Shown here one piece after another: positions 36,635-48,800 of a DNA stretch of 64,000 bases (positions within the stretch are counted from its first letter, which is position 1; each line of letters opens with the position of its first letter). Both the position numbers and the translations under genes were made by a program. The notes beneath the pieces are model-generated. The model saw nothing but the letters and a program-made list of their open reading frames with translations, did not search any database and was not told where the DNA came from. The DNA comes from Corydoras sp. C115 (taxonomy: Eukaryota; Chordata; Actinopteri; Siluriformes; Callichthyidae): NCBI GenBank assembly GCA_019802505.1, contig JAFMOC010000247.1, positions 186,001 through 250,000 of the forward strand. Reading direction: 5' to 3'.

Positions 36635-38995
36635 TCACTCCTTTTTGAAAATCCGCTTGGCGCTCACACCCTCATAACTGTAGCTCTGAAAAAGATGAGA
36701 GAAGTTCAGGACTCAACACGTGATGTTTGGGTGGAGGTGCACGTTAGTTAATTAAAAATTCCTTATTCAGCACACGTGTGAGAGAAGCACATGACTGAGT
36801 GAGGAGTCTGAAACACAAGACATATCACAACAGTTCCTTTATTTCACTTAACTTGATTTTTAGTTTTTGTTTGCCAGCCACTTCAATCCTTCTCTAAATG
36901 TTACAGTTTCACAAACTACAGTATACAGATGGATTTTGTAGTTCTTCACTTACAGACTGTAGTCCATCTGTTTCTATTACTTAGTCATCTGTACTCTGAC
37001 ATTTAACTGGTGCATTATTCTCAGTCCAACTGTGAAACTTAAAGGTTTATAAAGTCCAGCAGCACTGCTGCGTCTGATCCACTCATATCAATACAAAACA
37101 TACTGCACTACTGAGAATTCAGCAGTACTGAGACTTTTCCACCAACCAAATAAAAAGAACTACAGTCTGTAATTGTAGAACTACAAAGTTTATCATACCT
37201 GGAACAATGTTGTATCATGAATAAGAATAGATGATACACAAAAAAAACAGTTAAAAATATATGTGTTTATACAGTCTTTTGTAGAGTTTATATAAAGTAT
37301 ACAGAAGAATTACATAAAGTTCAAATAATGTATAGAAATTAGTATACAGATGAAACTTAAATTGTGTTCTGCAACAAAATCTAGTCCAGTTTAAAAAGTG
37401 AAGGTTGATTGCGGATATCAGTTTCTCTAACAATCAAAAAATGCAACCAAGAGGCCAAATTACAGAACAAAAAACAAAACAAAACAAAACAACAGATCAT
37501 CAGGAACTGGCTCTGTTTTTGTATTAATCTGTATTTCCATTAATGTTACATGATTTAAAATTATGTATTGTAGATCACGCATTGAGACGAATGTGAAGTG
37601 CTCAGAGATGTGCATTATTGCCAATAATGTCACGGCTGGACAAATGGCTCAGCCAATCAGATTTAAAGACCAGAACTACACGTTTTATAACATATACATT
37701 CTTCACTCACCTGAACAAGTTCGTTATTGATGATCTCCCTGGTTGTGGTCAGAAGTTTTCCGTTGTCTTTACGTGTGAACACTCCCTTCAATACATTTCC
37801 CTCCATCACCCAGGAACCCTGTGGAAGGGACGTCAGAGGACCAACAAAACCACTGATTTAACCAAGGAACGATAAACTATAGCATGTGTACAAACACAGA
37901 ACTACTTGGCAAAATCAGCAATTGTCATTAGAAGTGTCTTTACATGCAGTTTCACTTACAGAGAGTTCGGTACCATCAGCCAGTGAGTACTCGAATGTGA
38001 CACCCAGCGTGAAGTCGAGCTCCAGAGTTCTGAAGTTGCTAACCTCTTTCACATGGAACGTATCTCCGCTCTGCTCCAGAGTGATCTTCAGACCATCATG
38101 AGCTGCCAGTTTCCTCTTCACCAGGTTAATACCTGTTCAAAACAGCAATAACAGCATGTGTAATGTCATGTGGTTTACCCATGATTTAAAGTTCCCTGCC
38201 TCTCGCCCTATAAACATTGGGATTAGTTCTCTGATGTTCAGGAACTTCAGATAACCGGTGTTATTAGAGTGGTTGATGATTCAACTGCAGTGACACTGAC
38301 ATGGTGGTGGTGTGTTAATGTGTGTTGTGCTGGTACAAGTGGATCAGATACAACAGTGCCACTGGAGCTTAAACCCTATATCCACTCACTGTACACTATT
38401 ACACTCATCCACCTTACTGCTCCATGTTGTGGATGTAGAATCAGAGACCGGAGGTCATCTGCTGCTTTTGCTCTAATCCTTCATCAGTGCGCACAGGATG
38501 TTGGTTGCTGAACATTTTTGATTTTGGTGGATTTTTCTCAGTCCTGCACTAACACTGAGGTGCAACATAACACACACTAACACAACACCATGTCATCGTC
38601 ACTGCAGTGCTGAGGATCATCCACCACCCTAATAATACATGCTCTGTGTTGGCCTTAATCAGAAAACAATAAAGAGGACAAAAAAAGTACATATAGAAAC
38701 AGATGAATAACAGTCTGATTACAGAGTTCAAACAGAACTGACACAATGAAATTAAGAGCAGAAATAAAGATATGTGTATCTAATAAAGTGGCTGGTAAGT
38801 GTGTAGTATTAAAACTGTAGCTTTAATAATGTAAAGCGTTCTAACAGAGAAGTGTTTCATCTTGTGTTTCAGTGTGTATTATAATCCATTATAATTTACA
38901 CATCCATAAAAAAGCAGCATGTTCTTACCCATCTGCTCCATGAACTTTTCATAGTTCTCGCCGCGGTCGACTTTCCATGTTCCGTTAAACGCCAT
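36635..38995 (-). CDS. fabp2: Intestinal fatty acid-binding protein (I-FABP)
   Basis: The four minus-strand exons are 38929-38995, 37960-38132, 37711-37818 and 36635-36685 (67, 173, 108 and 51 bp), the classic FABP exon layout. They give 132 aa, the standard family length. The product binds long-chain fatty acids in the enterocyte cytosol, in a ten-strand beta-clam. It starts MAFNGTWKVDRGENYEKFMEQMG. Exon 2 reads INLVKRKLAAHDGLKITLEQ...LGVTFEYSLADGTELS, exon 3 GSWVMEGNVLKGVFTRKDNGK, and the end is SYSYEGVSAKRIFKKE. These match FABP2 rather than FABP1 or FABP3. It is convergent with usp53, with about 550 bp between the usp53 poly(A) signal and the fabp2 stop. ATTAAA (minus, 36494-36499) and AATAAA (minus, 36366-36371) are candidate poly(A) signals. 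Introns 1 and 3 hold transposon relics. Confidence 0.95.
36890..37190 (-). mobile_element. Relics of a long-inverted-repeat element in fabp2 intron 3
   Basis: Fragments such as 'agcagcactgctgcgtctga' (near 37050), 'acagactgtagtccatctg' (near 36952) and 'tctgtaattgtagaactaca' (near 37163) match parts of the foldback element at 38261 or of the larger teleost element it belongs to, as I recall that element. They are badly eroded. Confidence 0.45.
38261..38636. mobile_element. Foldback MITE with ~80-bp inverted arms in fabp2 intron 1
   Basis: The left arm begins ttattagagtggttgatgat and continues with tgcagtgacactgacatggt. The right arm is its diverged reverse complement and ends atccaccaccctaataat. 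No transposase is present. One-armed copies of the same sequence lie at 39719-39800 and 50836-51062. The superfamily is not determined; a hAT-type non-autonomous element is a guess. Confidence 0.8.
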
Positions 38996-39032
38996 GCTGA
39001 GAAGCAGGGAATGTGCAGGTATGTTTACAGAC

Positions 39033-39035
<3 letters not shown>

Positions 39036-39061
<26 letters not shown>
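39036..39061. repeat. (GT)n microsatellite in fabp2 5' flank
   Basis: A short GT run, with a second at 39070-39084, lies between the fabp2 start codon and its TATA box, within the likely 5' UTR. Confidence 0.9.
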
Positions 39062-39065
<4 letters not shown>

Positions 39066-39121
39066 AAGGAGTGTGTGTGTGTGTGAGTGAAGGCATGACC
39101 TAGTGTTTCCTCACTCAGCTC

Positions 39122-39131
39122 ATTATATATA
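39122..39131 (-). promoter_or_regulatory. fabp2: fabp2 TATA box
   Basis: On the minus strand the sequence reads TGTATATATAATG, about 130 bp upstream of the fabp2 ATG. It is the only TATA-like element in a suitable position. Confidence 0.6.
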
Positions 39132-39156
39132 CACAGCGGGAGGAGAACACACTTCC

Positions 39157-39173
39157 TTATCTCCACTTTATCT
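39157..39173 (-). promoter_or_regulatory. fabp2: Paired GATA sites upstream of fabp2 TATA
   Basis: The minus strand carries two AGATAA motifs (top TTATCT at 39157-39162 and 39168-39173), 11 bp apart and 25-45 bp upstream of the TATA box. Intestinal Fabp2 promoters are known GATA4/GATA6 targets in mammals. Function here is inferred. Confidence 0.5.
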
Positions 39174-41609
39174 CCACGCTGATGTGGCTGAGTAAAGCTC
39201 ACCTCCTAGAATCCCTGCCTCAAGGATCTACGTATCCCAGCATGCTGTGCGGCAGTGTGGGAATCAGGGGAGAGGCTTTGTGTTGTAGTAACTATGTGTT
39301 TGAGAAAGATTAGGCTGAGCGCACCGGCGAGGGCGTGTCTTTGAACAGTGCATTGTTTACACAGCTTATTGGTGGTAAGACTGGCGTGAGGGTGTGAGGG
39401 TGCAGGGTGTGTGCACTGACTTGGATGAACCAGTTTAAAAGAAAACAAGTAATTATTCTAAAGAACATCAGAAGTGAAACGTTTATTAGTTTTTAGGAAT
39501 TTTTCGTTTTACTCTTCACCTTCACAGTGGCAACAAAATATTTTCTATGAATCTAAAAACTTTTTTTTCACTGAAACAATTTTATCTACAGATTATTTTT
39601 TTATATTGTTGTTAAATTGTAATACAAATTTTGTGACATTTTGACATAAAATTGCAACAAGTTTTTAGTTTTACTGTCCATTTGTTTCTCTACAAACTCT
39701 GTTTTCTGATGATCATTTGGGAGGTGGATGATGCTCAGTACGGCAGTGGCACGGACATGGTGGTGGTGTGTTAGTGTGTGCTATGCTGGTTCGAGTGGAC
39801 TACAGTCTGCAGTTGTTGAATTCTAATTGTAGTTTATCTATACGATCAGCTCTCACAGTTCAGGCAAATGTGGGAGTCTGTTCAGGACAAGGTACAGAGG
39901 TCCTCTCTGATTTATCAGGAAAGTCAGATAATCAGATCAATTAATCTCTAAATGCTTCACAGGATTACGTTATAAAAGCTCTGATTGGAATGATTGCTTC
40001 ATCTTATTTCTCGGTTCATAATGGTGACAGACCAGCACTCTGAGATTCACACTGCTGATATTCATCTGCATTTATCAACAGAACAAACATTTTTGACCTC
40101 TGAACATTAAAGGTCAAGCTAATTGACCTAAAGTTCACTTTTTTATTTTTTCATGCACTGAATTAAAGCTTCTTGAACTAAACTGAACTATAAGTTCAGT
40201 TTCTGATGTTTCCAGCTTGTTGTCTAACAAGCTTTACTGACTACAGAACTACCAACATTACAGAACTACCACAATGAAGTTATGCTGTTTGTAATATTAT
40301 TGCCTCTGTTGTATTGATAATAGGACACAGTGCTGGTGCTCTTCTTGTTAAGAGATACCTGCAGCCTCGTGTGATGTGAAAACATTATGGAGTATGTGAT
40401 GTAAACACTCTCTGGTTTTGAATATGATAAATAAGGAGGTCGACTGAAGGACGTGAGGTGCTGAAATCATTCAGAAAACAGAACAGCTTCTAAGAGTACT
40501 GCAAGTAAAGCCTGAATAATCATTAACTCTGAGACCGGTGTTCACACTGATTCTAATCTCAGTCACCATCAGACAACTTTAATGGGTCCTGACAACAAAT
40601 CACTGGTAATAAAACGAGCAAGAGGAAAAAACATGCTGTTCTGAGACCCGTGCCTCTGTTAACTACTCATTACCACCAAGAAAAAAATGAAATAGTAAAA
40701 AATCACTTACAATATCTTTTCATACTCAAAGTAATGGATGAATATTCATTAACCCTGAGACCTGAATTCAAGCTGCTAATCTCAGTCACCATCAGACCTC
40801 TGCAACTTAATTATTATACAACATCATTACAACATCATCAAACATTGTAAAATAAGGTCAATATCATCAACTACAAACAGACCTGCTGAACTGGCAGCAA
40901 TGGTTTTAATGTGCCAAGTACATGTGACATCATCCTGTGTTTTGGTATGTTCTCCTCATAGTTGATTCTTCCAAACACACTGTAAGTAATGTTCTTAAAC
41001 TCCAGTGAACTCCAGTAGAATGATTATGACATCATAACAGAACAGAACAGAACATATTGTTAATTAGGAGACACAAAATGTGATTAAATTTTGGTAATAA
41101 TAAAATATTTCCTTAAATACATTCAACTTTTTCCTCTCATTTGATTTTTTTTTGGTAATGTCGAACTTTAAAATCGTATTGGAACATTACATCAACCTGG
41201 TGCACGGTGTGCGTGTGTCTCCTAATACCCTGCTTTCCCTAATCACAGTCCTTTTTACATTGGAACCTTTTTTTTTTTACCTATTTAAATTTTGTGAACT
41301 TGACTTTACCTTTCCAGGGAATTTGATTAATCTCAATTCATCATTAAAATTTCACCAGCTTTCCTTTTGTAAATGAGTTTAAAGGTCATAGTTCAATAAA
41401 AAATCAAATGAACACCTGCTGGTTACATTTATAAAATGATGTACATGCAGAAAAGATGGACAGAAATGAAGAATCTATGTTCATTTATTAAGACTAGCAT
41501 TTATATAGACCTAATAACTGCACATTTTAAAGTTTTGGGGACAAAACAAAGTCTAAGAGATAAGAGAACTGACAATTATGAACAAACGTTCGCTCCGGTC
41601 TAACAATTC
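39174..41609. other. Spacer upstream of fabp2
   Basis: I see no gene. A one-armed copy of the foldback MITE lies at 39719-39800, and a worn 'actacagtctgcagttgttg' relic at 39800-39840. The rest is AT-rich unique-looking sequence; short open frames here lack support. Confidence 0.5.
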
Positions 41610-41983
41610 GAACTTACTGTTTGTTCCTCGCACTCGGTTAAAGACTCGGGGGGGGGGGGGGGGGGGGAACTCTTGTGGAACTCTTGTGGAAAACTGTGGA
41701 ACTCTTTGCCCCCTTTTTTAAGATTGGCGGACTCTGCGGACTCTTTTAAAAAACATTTAAAGACTTATCTGTTTAAACAGGCATTTGGGCAAATGGGCTA
41801 GCCAGTAGTCTTGGTTGTTGTGTTTTTATGTTTTTATGTTTTATGTTGTGTAAATTGTGTTATTATTGTGTTTATTCTCTTTTATTTTTTATGTTTTATC
41901 CTTTTGTAAAGCACTTTGTGGCCTGTGCCTAAGAAAAGTGCTATATAAATAAAGTTTACTTACTTACTTACTTACTAACTAAT
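41610..41983 (+). mobile_element. 5'-truncated L2/Rex1-type LINE, 3' end, with 9-bp TSD
   Basis: 41694-41801 encodes the last 35 residues of a LINE reverse-transcriptase ORF: LWNSLPPFLRLADSADSFKK, then HLKTYLFKQAFGQMG and a stop. The LWNSLP...SFKxxLKTYLF pattern is the usual C-terminus of L2/Rex1 elements. The 3' UTR (gtaaagcactttgtggcctg, gtgctatataaataaag) ends in (TTAC)n. TAACAATTC at 41601-41609 and again at 41984-41992 is a likely target-site duplication. A G-run occupies 41649-41667. It is a dead, truncated insertion. Confidence 0.85.
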
Positions 41984-42727
41984 TAACAATTCACCAGACA
42001 AATGATACCTGTTCTGTGATGATCCTGACCAATAAGAGAACAGACAACCAACAGGGGACTAACAAAAACAAAGCGAAATATGGACTACAGTCTATAATCT
42101 TAAAACTACAAAGTCCATATCTACGATAAGTGGATGAAGAAGAATGTCAACGATGGAGCAAGAATGGGAAGGTTTTGTGGCAGCCTTATCTTAGCGAGAT
42201 GCCACCTTGAGCCGCTGCCTGTGTCGGTCAGCTTTAGATCTCTGATGCCATTTGCACTTCTTTTTTCTGAATTATTACTGACAGGCCTACTTTCACGTGT
42301 CTTTGTTTTTAGACGTTTCTTAATGACAAAGTTTGAAAAAGTGAATCATTTTAAAAGGAAAAGAAATGATCATTTATAAGCTCAGGTTCAGCTCTGGGTT
42401 CAAAAGGTTAACTATGGCGGAGCACGAACCTTTTCCTCACACCAGGCTATTTTGGCTTTATGAGACAGCAGTTTGACAAGTCATCATGTGGCAATTAGGA
42501 AAATAAGGTCTGGTATTTACATGACCCTTTTAACCCCGATAGACAGGATCCAACGCAGATAAATTAACTGCTTTAAAAGACTCTGGATCCTTTGGATGTC
42601 AGGTTCATGTAGCTACTGTAGATATTTATAGTTCATTCATTATTTTTAATTGAAGTGTAATTGTTTTCAGGTCTTTAAATGAATTAGTGTCTGACTGTAG
42701 AACTGCTGAACGAAAGTGAGGACCTGA

Positions 42728-45700
42728 ATGATGGCCAAACATCTGTTTATCCTCCTGTTATTCATAGGTGAGAAAGTACATTTCTATTTATATTAATATT
42801 AGGTACTCTGTCATTTACTTTCTTTAAAGTAATATTTGTAAAATACCTGAAATAAATTAGTATTAGTTGTTGTAAGAATGGATGAATTTCATAAAATGTG
42901 GCTAAGTGGGGCATTAGGGCAGATGGAGGTTTTTGTCGGTCACATCTAATCATTTAATGCATTTTATTATTTTTATTTTTTATTTCTATTTTATTACTGC
43001 ATCTGTGACAGAGGATTAAGTATTCTGATTCTGATTATTTTATATTCGATGCATCTGCTACACAAATATCCATGTCAGATGATCACAGTTACTAGCCGTG
43101 TAAAAGTATAATACACAGTAAGCAGGGGGTTAGTGTAAAATAAAGTGCTTCAGACTTATTCAACATCAAGTTCAGACAGGACTCGACATCCTCTCTCAGA
43201 CAGGATGAATCTAATGTGACCACTTATTGTTTTAATCATGTGGTTTGTGGTTTTTATACTGACTGTTAAGTAAACAGTGTGTAATCAGATGTACACTACT
43301 TAATTGTTAATTTAGGTGCTTCATTTAGTCACAAAACAGGCAAATAATCACACAAGTTCTCACATTTAACATCAGTGTCTGACCTCACAGATGCTCTTTA
43401 GGACGGCCAAAAATTGCCACACACACTTCAAACCTTAATGGAAGAATTCACAGAAGAGTAAAAGCTTTTAAACTTGAAAAAGGGGTCAAACGTTAGGTGT
43501 AATATGTATGTGTTCCAAAAGTTCTGTACAAATAGAACTCTTACTCAGCTACACTGAGTGGACTGAACATCATTATAAACACAGATCCAACCAAAACTGT
43601 CTCGCACACATTAAACATTCCGTGCTACAACAAAAGTCCATGCTACTACATGTATGTTCAGATACAAGTCACTAAGAATGTAATGAAATAAATAAAAGCT
43701 AGTTTTATTTTGTTGATTCACACGACTGAAGTATGATCCTACAGTGATCCTACGTGAGCAGCAGAGGGAAGGTTTACTAGGATTAAAGTTAAGAGACTGA
43801 GAAAAAAAAGATCAATGTGTCTAAATCCCAAAAAACATCTTCAACTATACAGCAAAAAAATAGACAAAAATAGCAAATGATCGTTGTTTCAGATCCATGG
43901 TGTGGAATGTGATTTAGGACATAGGATCACAGCATATTTACTGCCGTGTATATACAAAGATTTTTTTTGTTTGTTTTTCTGTTACATTAAGTAGAGTATA
44001 CGTTAAGAAATGCACATAAAATGTATAGTAACGCTACTATAATAATAAATCTAAATTCCTGCACATTCTCAAAACGATTCACAGGTGTGTTCACACTGTC
44101 AGTCAGTCGTACGTACTTCCTTGTAATCCTGCAGAAGGACTGGAAAGATGCACGGTCTTACTGCAAATCAAAGTACATCGATTTGGCTGCCACTGAAACC
44201 GCTATTGAGATGGGTCAACTTCAAGCTGTAGCAAGGGCTCAGAAGTACACCTCCAATGCTTGGATTGGGCTTTACAATGACGTTAACAGCTGGCGCTGGT
44301 CTCTCGATAACCAAACACTCGGGATTATGAAAATGTGGTACACTGGTACTCCTGAGCCAGACAACAGCGGTGGACACCAGGAGTGCACCTCAATAGATGC
44401 GAACGGCTGGTATGATGATGCGTGCAGTAGCATCTTGCCCTTTATTTGCTATGATGGTAAGAAAATAGCAATGACACCCTTTGCCATTTTATTAGAACAC
44501 ATCAAACATTATGTATAATTCATGTAACTCTTAAAGAATAATGGGGTCAAAAGACCTCGCCAAGTACACTGTACTGTCAGAAAGTATTAGGTCATAGAGC
44601 TCACTCTGAGCAGACAACAGGTTTGCTTTGTACTTTGACAACAAGGTGATAATACTTTGTTTGCTTTAGTTTTTAAAAATAAATTGAATGTTATGTGTAT
44701 AATTCACATCAGTTTGTGTTACAAATGCACGTTTAACTTACAGAAACAATGCCTGGAGCTGACGCGTACATCTACTACCCCACGAACATGACGTGGCTGG
44801 ACGCACAGAGCTACTGCAGACAATATCACACCGACCTGGCTAGTTCAAGAAACACAACAGAGAACCAGTATATCTTAAACAAACTCCAAACGCGAGCCTT
44901 TTTCGGCCTGTTTAGAGACTCCTGGAAATGGGCAGACAAGACTCCACTTTCCTTCGTTTCCTGGGAAACGGGAAGCCCTGGTGCATATAGCGATCAAAAC
45001 TGCGCGACTATGTATAACGGACAGTTTGCAGATGCCCAGTGCACACAGTACATGCCATTCTACTGTTATGGAAGTTAGTTACATTTCTGCTCAGACTTAT
45101 TTAAAATGTTTTTGAAGTTTGTTTTTAATTTGTTTCTGACTTTCTTTTCTGTATTTAGCAAGCAACAAAATCCAGAGTCTTAAAGTAAATGTGCTGTCGA
45201 ATAAGGATGTGAATAATCCCGCAGTTATTGCAGCGATACTGGACCAGGTAGGTCTCATTCTCAAAACTTTAGCGATAAATTCTATTTTTACGCTGTAACG
45301 ACAACCGTTACGTCTCTTTATTGCCACTGACCTAATAGGGGGAAGGTATTATTTCTTACTGCTGAAACTTAAATTTGGAAAGAAACCAAATGGCATAGGT
45401 GGGTCAATGAGACCTTTTTTTTAACACTGCAATGACATCATTAGAACAATGTTTGCTTACTGACATGACATCACAGTGCCACTGATTAAACTGTGAATGA
45501 TGTGTATGGGTGAATATAATTTCATCCAATACAATCCCACATAATACACATGTTAGTCAGTGAAAAGGTCCATTAAGAATTTTTTGAAAGCATCATGCAG
45601 ACTGGACTAGGGAAAAAAAGTAACTTATAGTACAGTTAATGTTTATTTAACGTGTATTTATGGGGTAGCATTTGTACATCACAATCTTCTGGCTTCTGTT

Positions 45701-45831
45701 TAAAATGATACAGAATAAGCTTTTTTCCCCTCCAGATAATACTGATACTGAAGAAACACAGGCTGACTTTCACTATAAAATGGAAGTTGCACAAAAATGG
45801 ATTAATTTTTGTCAAGAAGGATGGCAATTAA
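42728..45831 (+). CDS. Secreted two-CTLD C-type lectin, copy 1
   Basis: Exons 42728-42767, 44085-44456, 44744-45073, 45159-45247 and 45736-45831 give 308 aa with consistent phases. The first three exons are separated by phase-1 introns. Residues 1-20 are a signal peptide (MMAKHLFILLLFIG). CTLD1 (about 24-137) has all four cysteines, WIGLYNDVNSWRWS, EPD at the sugar-site position and WYDDAC in place of WND-C. CTLD2 (about 140-247) has four cysteines and FFGLFRDSWKW but no recognisable EPN/QPD or WND. A tail of about 60 aa ends LTFTIKWKLHKNGLIFVKKDGN. There is no membrane segment, so it is probably secreted. Fish relatives are usually named mannose-receptor-like or CLEC20A-like; I cannot fix the orthologue. 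In the last exon the frame chosen is set by phase and by similarity to copy 2. ATTAAA at 46051 or AATAAA at 46392 may end the transcript. Confidence 0.82.
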
Positions 45832-48800
45832 AAGCAATTGGTCCTCCATCTGAAATCAACATAAAGATGACAACAAACTTGAGAGAGAGTTGAATTTCTG
45901 AAAAATGTCCATTCACATGATCAATATGAAAAACATGGATTCCTCTCATACTAACTATAGTATGTTCCTTTACACACACAAAAAATATATATTTTTTTTA
46001 TTTGATATTTGATATATTGAAATTTGTCACTTCAACATTTTGAGACAGTAATTAAAGGTAACCTCTGAATCTTAGAATAATTTCATTTTGATTGCATATT
46101 ATATTTCTGCATTCAACCAAATTCTGTTTTTTTAAATTCATCAATTACAAGTGGATTCCTTTTAGTTTTTGTTCATGTAGCTTGAAAATGCTCAGGCAGA
46201 CACTAATGATCCATGTCCTCAATGGTAATTTAATTTAAACTTCTTTATAACTTTAAGCTGCTCAAATATTATTTTAATGTCATGTAGACATGTAAACATG
46301 TAGATAGGTCTATATATCTATCATCTATCTATCTGCACCAAAATGAATTTAGAATGTACACAATATTTTTATTTTTATTTATTTTATTATTAATAAACAA
46401 TTTAAGGTGTATGTAGTCTGTAGGTTTCACATTAACCATAGTAGAGTTTTCTCTTTCTGTGTATTTATTTATATTAAGTTTACACTTTACATTAAGGATA
46501 GCCATTTCATATTTTAAATGTTTTATACATTACCTATTTAATTGAACCTATACATTTCTGATTTGAACTGTATATTACAGACATTTTACACTTTTAAAGT
46601 TTTCATCACATTATTCACAGCTTGAGCTTTTATTGTGGAATAAACTCATTTCAAGCAGAAATTTTTTTTTAAATAGCAGAAGAACTGTGTTTTGGTTACA
46701 TTTTGGTACAAAAAAAGTCGATAAATCTTTCTGAAATGCAATTCTGAATATGACCACAAGGTGGCAATACTTTCTTTAATGGCTTTCTTAGATTTTTGTG
46801 GATTCACACGTTAAAATAAAAGTGCATGTTTAATCATTTATATAAAATGAGATGAATGTATCTGAACAATGTTTATTAAAAAGAATAACGATTCAATGAT
46901 GTTTATTAAAATAGAATGATGACTCAACGCCTTCATGTTTTACTACAATTTAAAGAAGCTGCATCCACTAAGATCACAAAACGCTCTTGAAATGCTTAGA
47001 CAAGAGAATCAGATATCACACAGACATGAGGAGTGAAGCACATAATCATACGGTTTCGAATGTATAAATAAAAAAAAACATTTTACTTAAACATTTACAT
47101 GAATTTTACTCTATATCAACAAATGATTTATTTATGCTTTACATATTAAAGTAGTTTCTTTGCAGCCTACTCTTTTCTATAAGAGTGTGTCTGTAGGAGT
47201 TTTTCCCCCTTCATTCAGAAGAGCATTTGTGAGGTCAGACACTTATGATGGATAAGAGGACTTGGCTCACAGTCTCAGTTCTAGTTCATCCCAATGGTGT
47301 TGGTTGGGGTGGGGTAAATAATGGGCAGCACGGTGGTGTATTGGTTAACACGACCGCTTTTTGGTTGGAATCTGGGTGGAGTTCATGTGTGTGTCTTCCT
47401 GATTAAGTGTGTGGCCAGTGATGCATTGCCGCAGTGTCCTGGGTGTTTCTGTCCAGTACCCAAAACGCCCCCCCCCCCTCCACTGACCCAAGTAGAGGAT
47501 GGAGATGAGAGGATGAAGGAGGAGGAAAATGAGATGAGATTTATAAGGTTGTCTAAACACTTCCGTCCTATAGTACACATGCTCAGTGTGGTTATTGTAT
47601 TGAAATAAAAATATTAGGATACATCTTAAATGACTGAATCCAGGTGTTTCATTCAGTTTCATTAGAACACGTCTATAAAATCAAACACCTTTCTGAGCAT
47701 CATTTGGTTTCATAAAAAAAGAACAAAAAGACCTTTTATTTAAAGCTTTATATAACTAATCTAAAGCAGTAAAGCAGTAAAGAGCTATTTTGCAAGGGGA
47801 CAGTATTGTGTAATGTAATGACATCAATCTTTAATATAAATTACAAAAGAAAAGAAACTTGAGACTGTAGACACATTTATGTAATCAGTGCATACATCAG
47901 CAGCTATGCCTCGTGCTCAGTGCAGCACTCTGCTGCCATTTCCATGTTTCCTAGGTGCCTGCTGCATTTTATCGGTTGGTGGAAATTTAAATAAAGTCTC
48001 TGGGGATTTGTATTTGAATATGACGCATTGAAACTGAACTTTTAGTAAGCATGACTCTTTCCACTTTCGGTAGCAGAACAAAGCTATTGGGTTGTTTCAT
48101 TATAATATATTACAGTTTGTACCTTTATTCACCGACACGTTGACACATTGTTTATGTGTATGGAGCAGTTCATCACCTGCACATAAATTCCACAAACTTT
48201 TTTATTAAACTGATGAAAATGAAACAAGGATCGAGTGAGAAAACTCACCAAAATGTACAGGGTAGTGGCACAGAAAGGTCCGGGTAAAGAACCCCAGCGC
48301 TACTCTAAAGGTCATCTGAAATAAATTCATTCATTCATTCATTATCTCCCGCTTTATCCTCTATTAGGGTCGCGGTGGGGTTCCCCATGCCCATCCAGGG
48401 GAGAACTTCTCGGGCGCTGGGCAGATACACCCAGGACAGGGCGCCAATCACACAATCAAACACTCAAACACACTCTATATGGGGCAATTTAGAGAACTCA
48501 ATTAACTTGATCCATGTTTTTGAACTGTGGGAGGAAACCGGAGAACCCGGAGGAAACCCACGCGGACACAGGGAGAACATGGAAACTCCACCCAGATGGG
48601 GATTCAAACCGGGAATCCCTAGCGCTGAGAGGCGAACGTGCTAACCACTAAGCCACCGTGCCGCCCTGAAATAAATTAGTTTGCTTTTTTTGTTTACACA
48701 AAATAATTTTGCAAAAAGTGGATAATGTCAGGGCCTTGTATAGTAAACCCTTATTTTATGACATCTCAGTATAAGTTGGTCCCTTGGCAGCTATTTCACT

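Noticed and set aside
45672..45893. 73-aa open frame after lectin copy 1
   Set aside because: It is in a different frame from the last lectin exon (45736-45831), whose correct phase-0 reading aligns with the tail of copy 2.
47321..47662. Overlapping open frames of about 100 aa on both strands
   Set aside because: They lie in a decayed V-SINE; no splice or family support.
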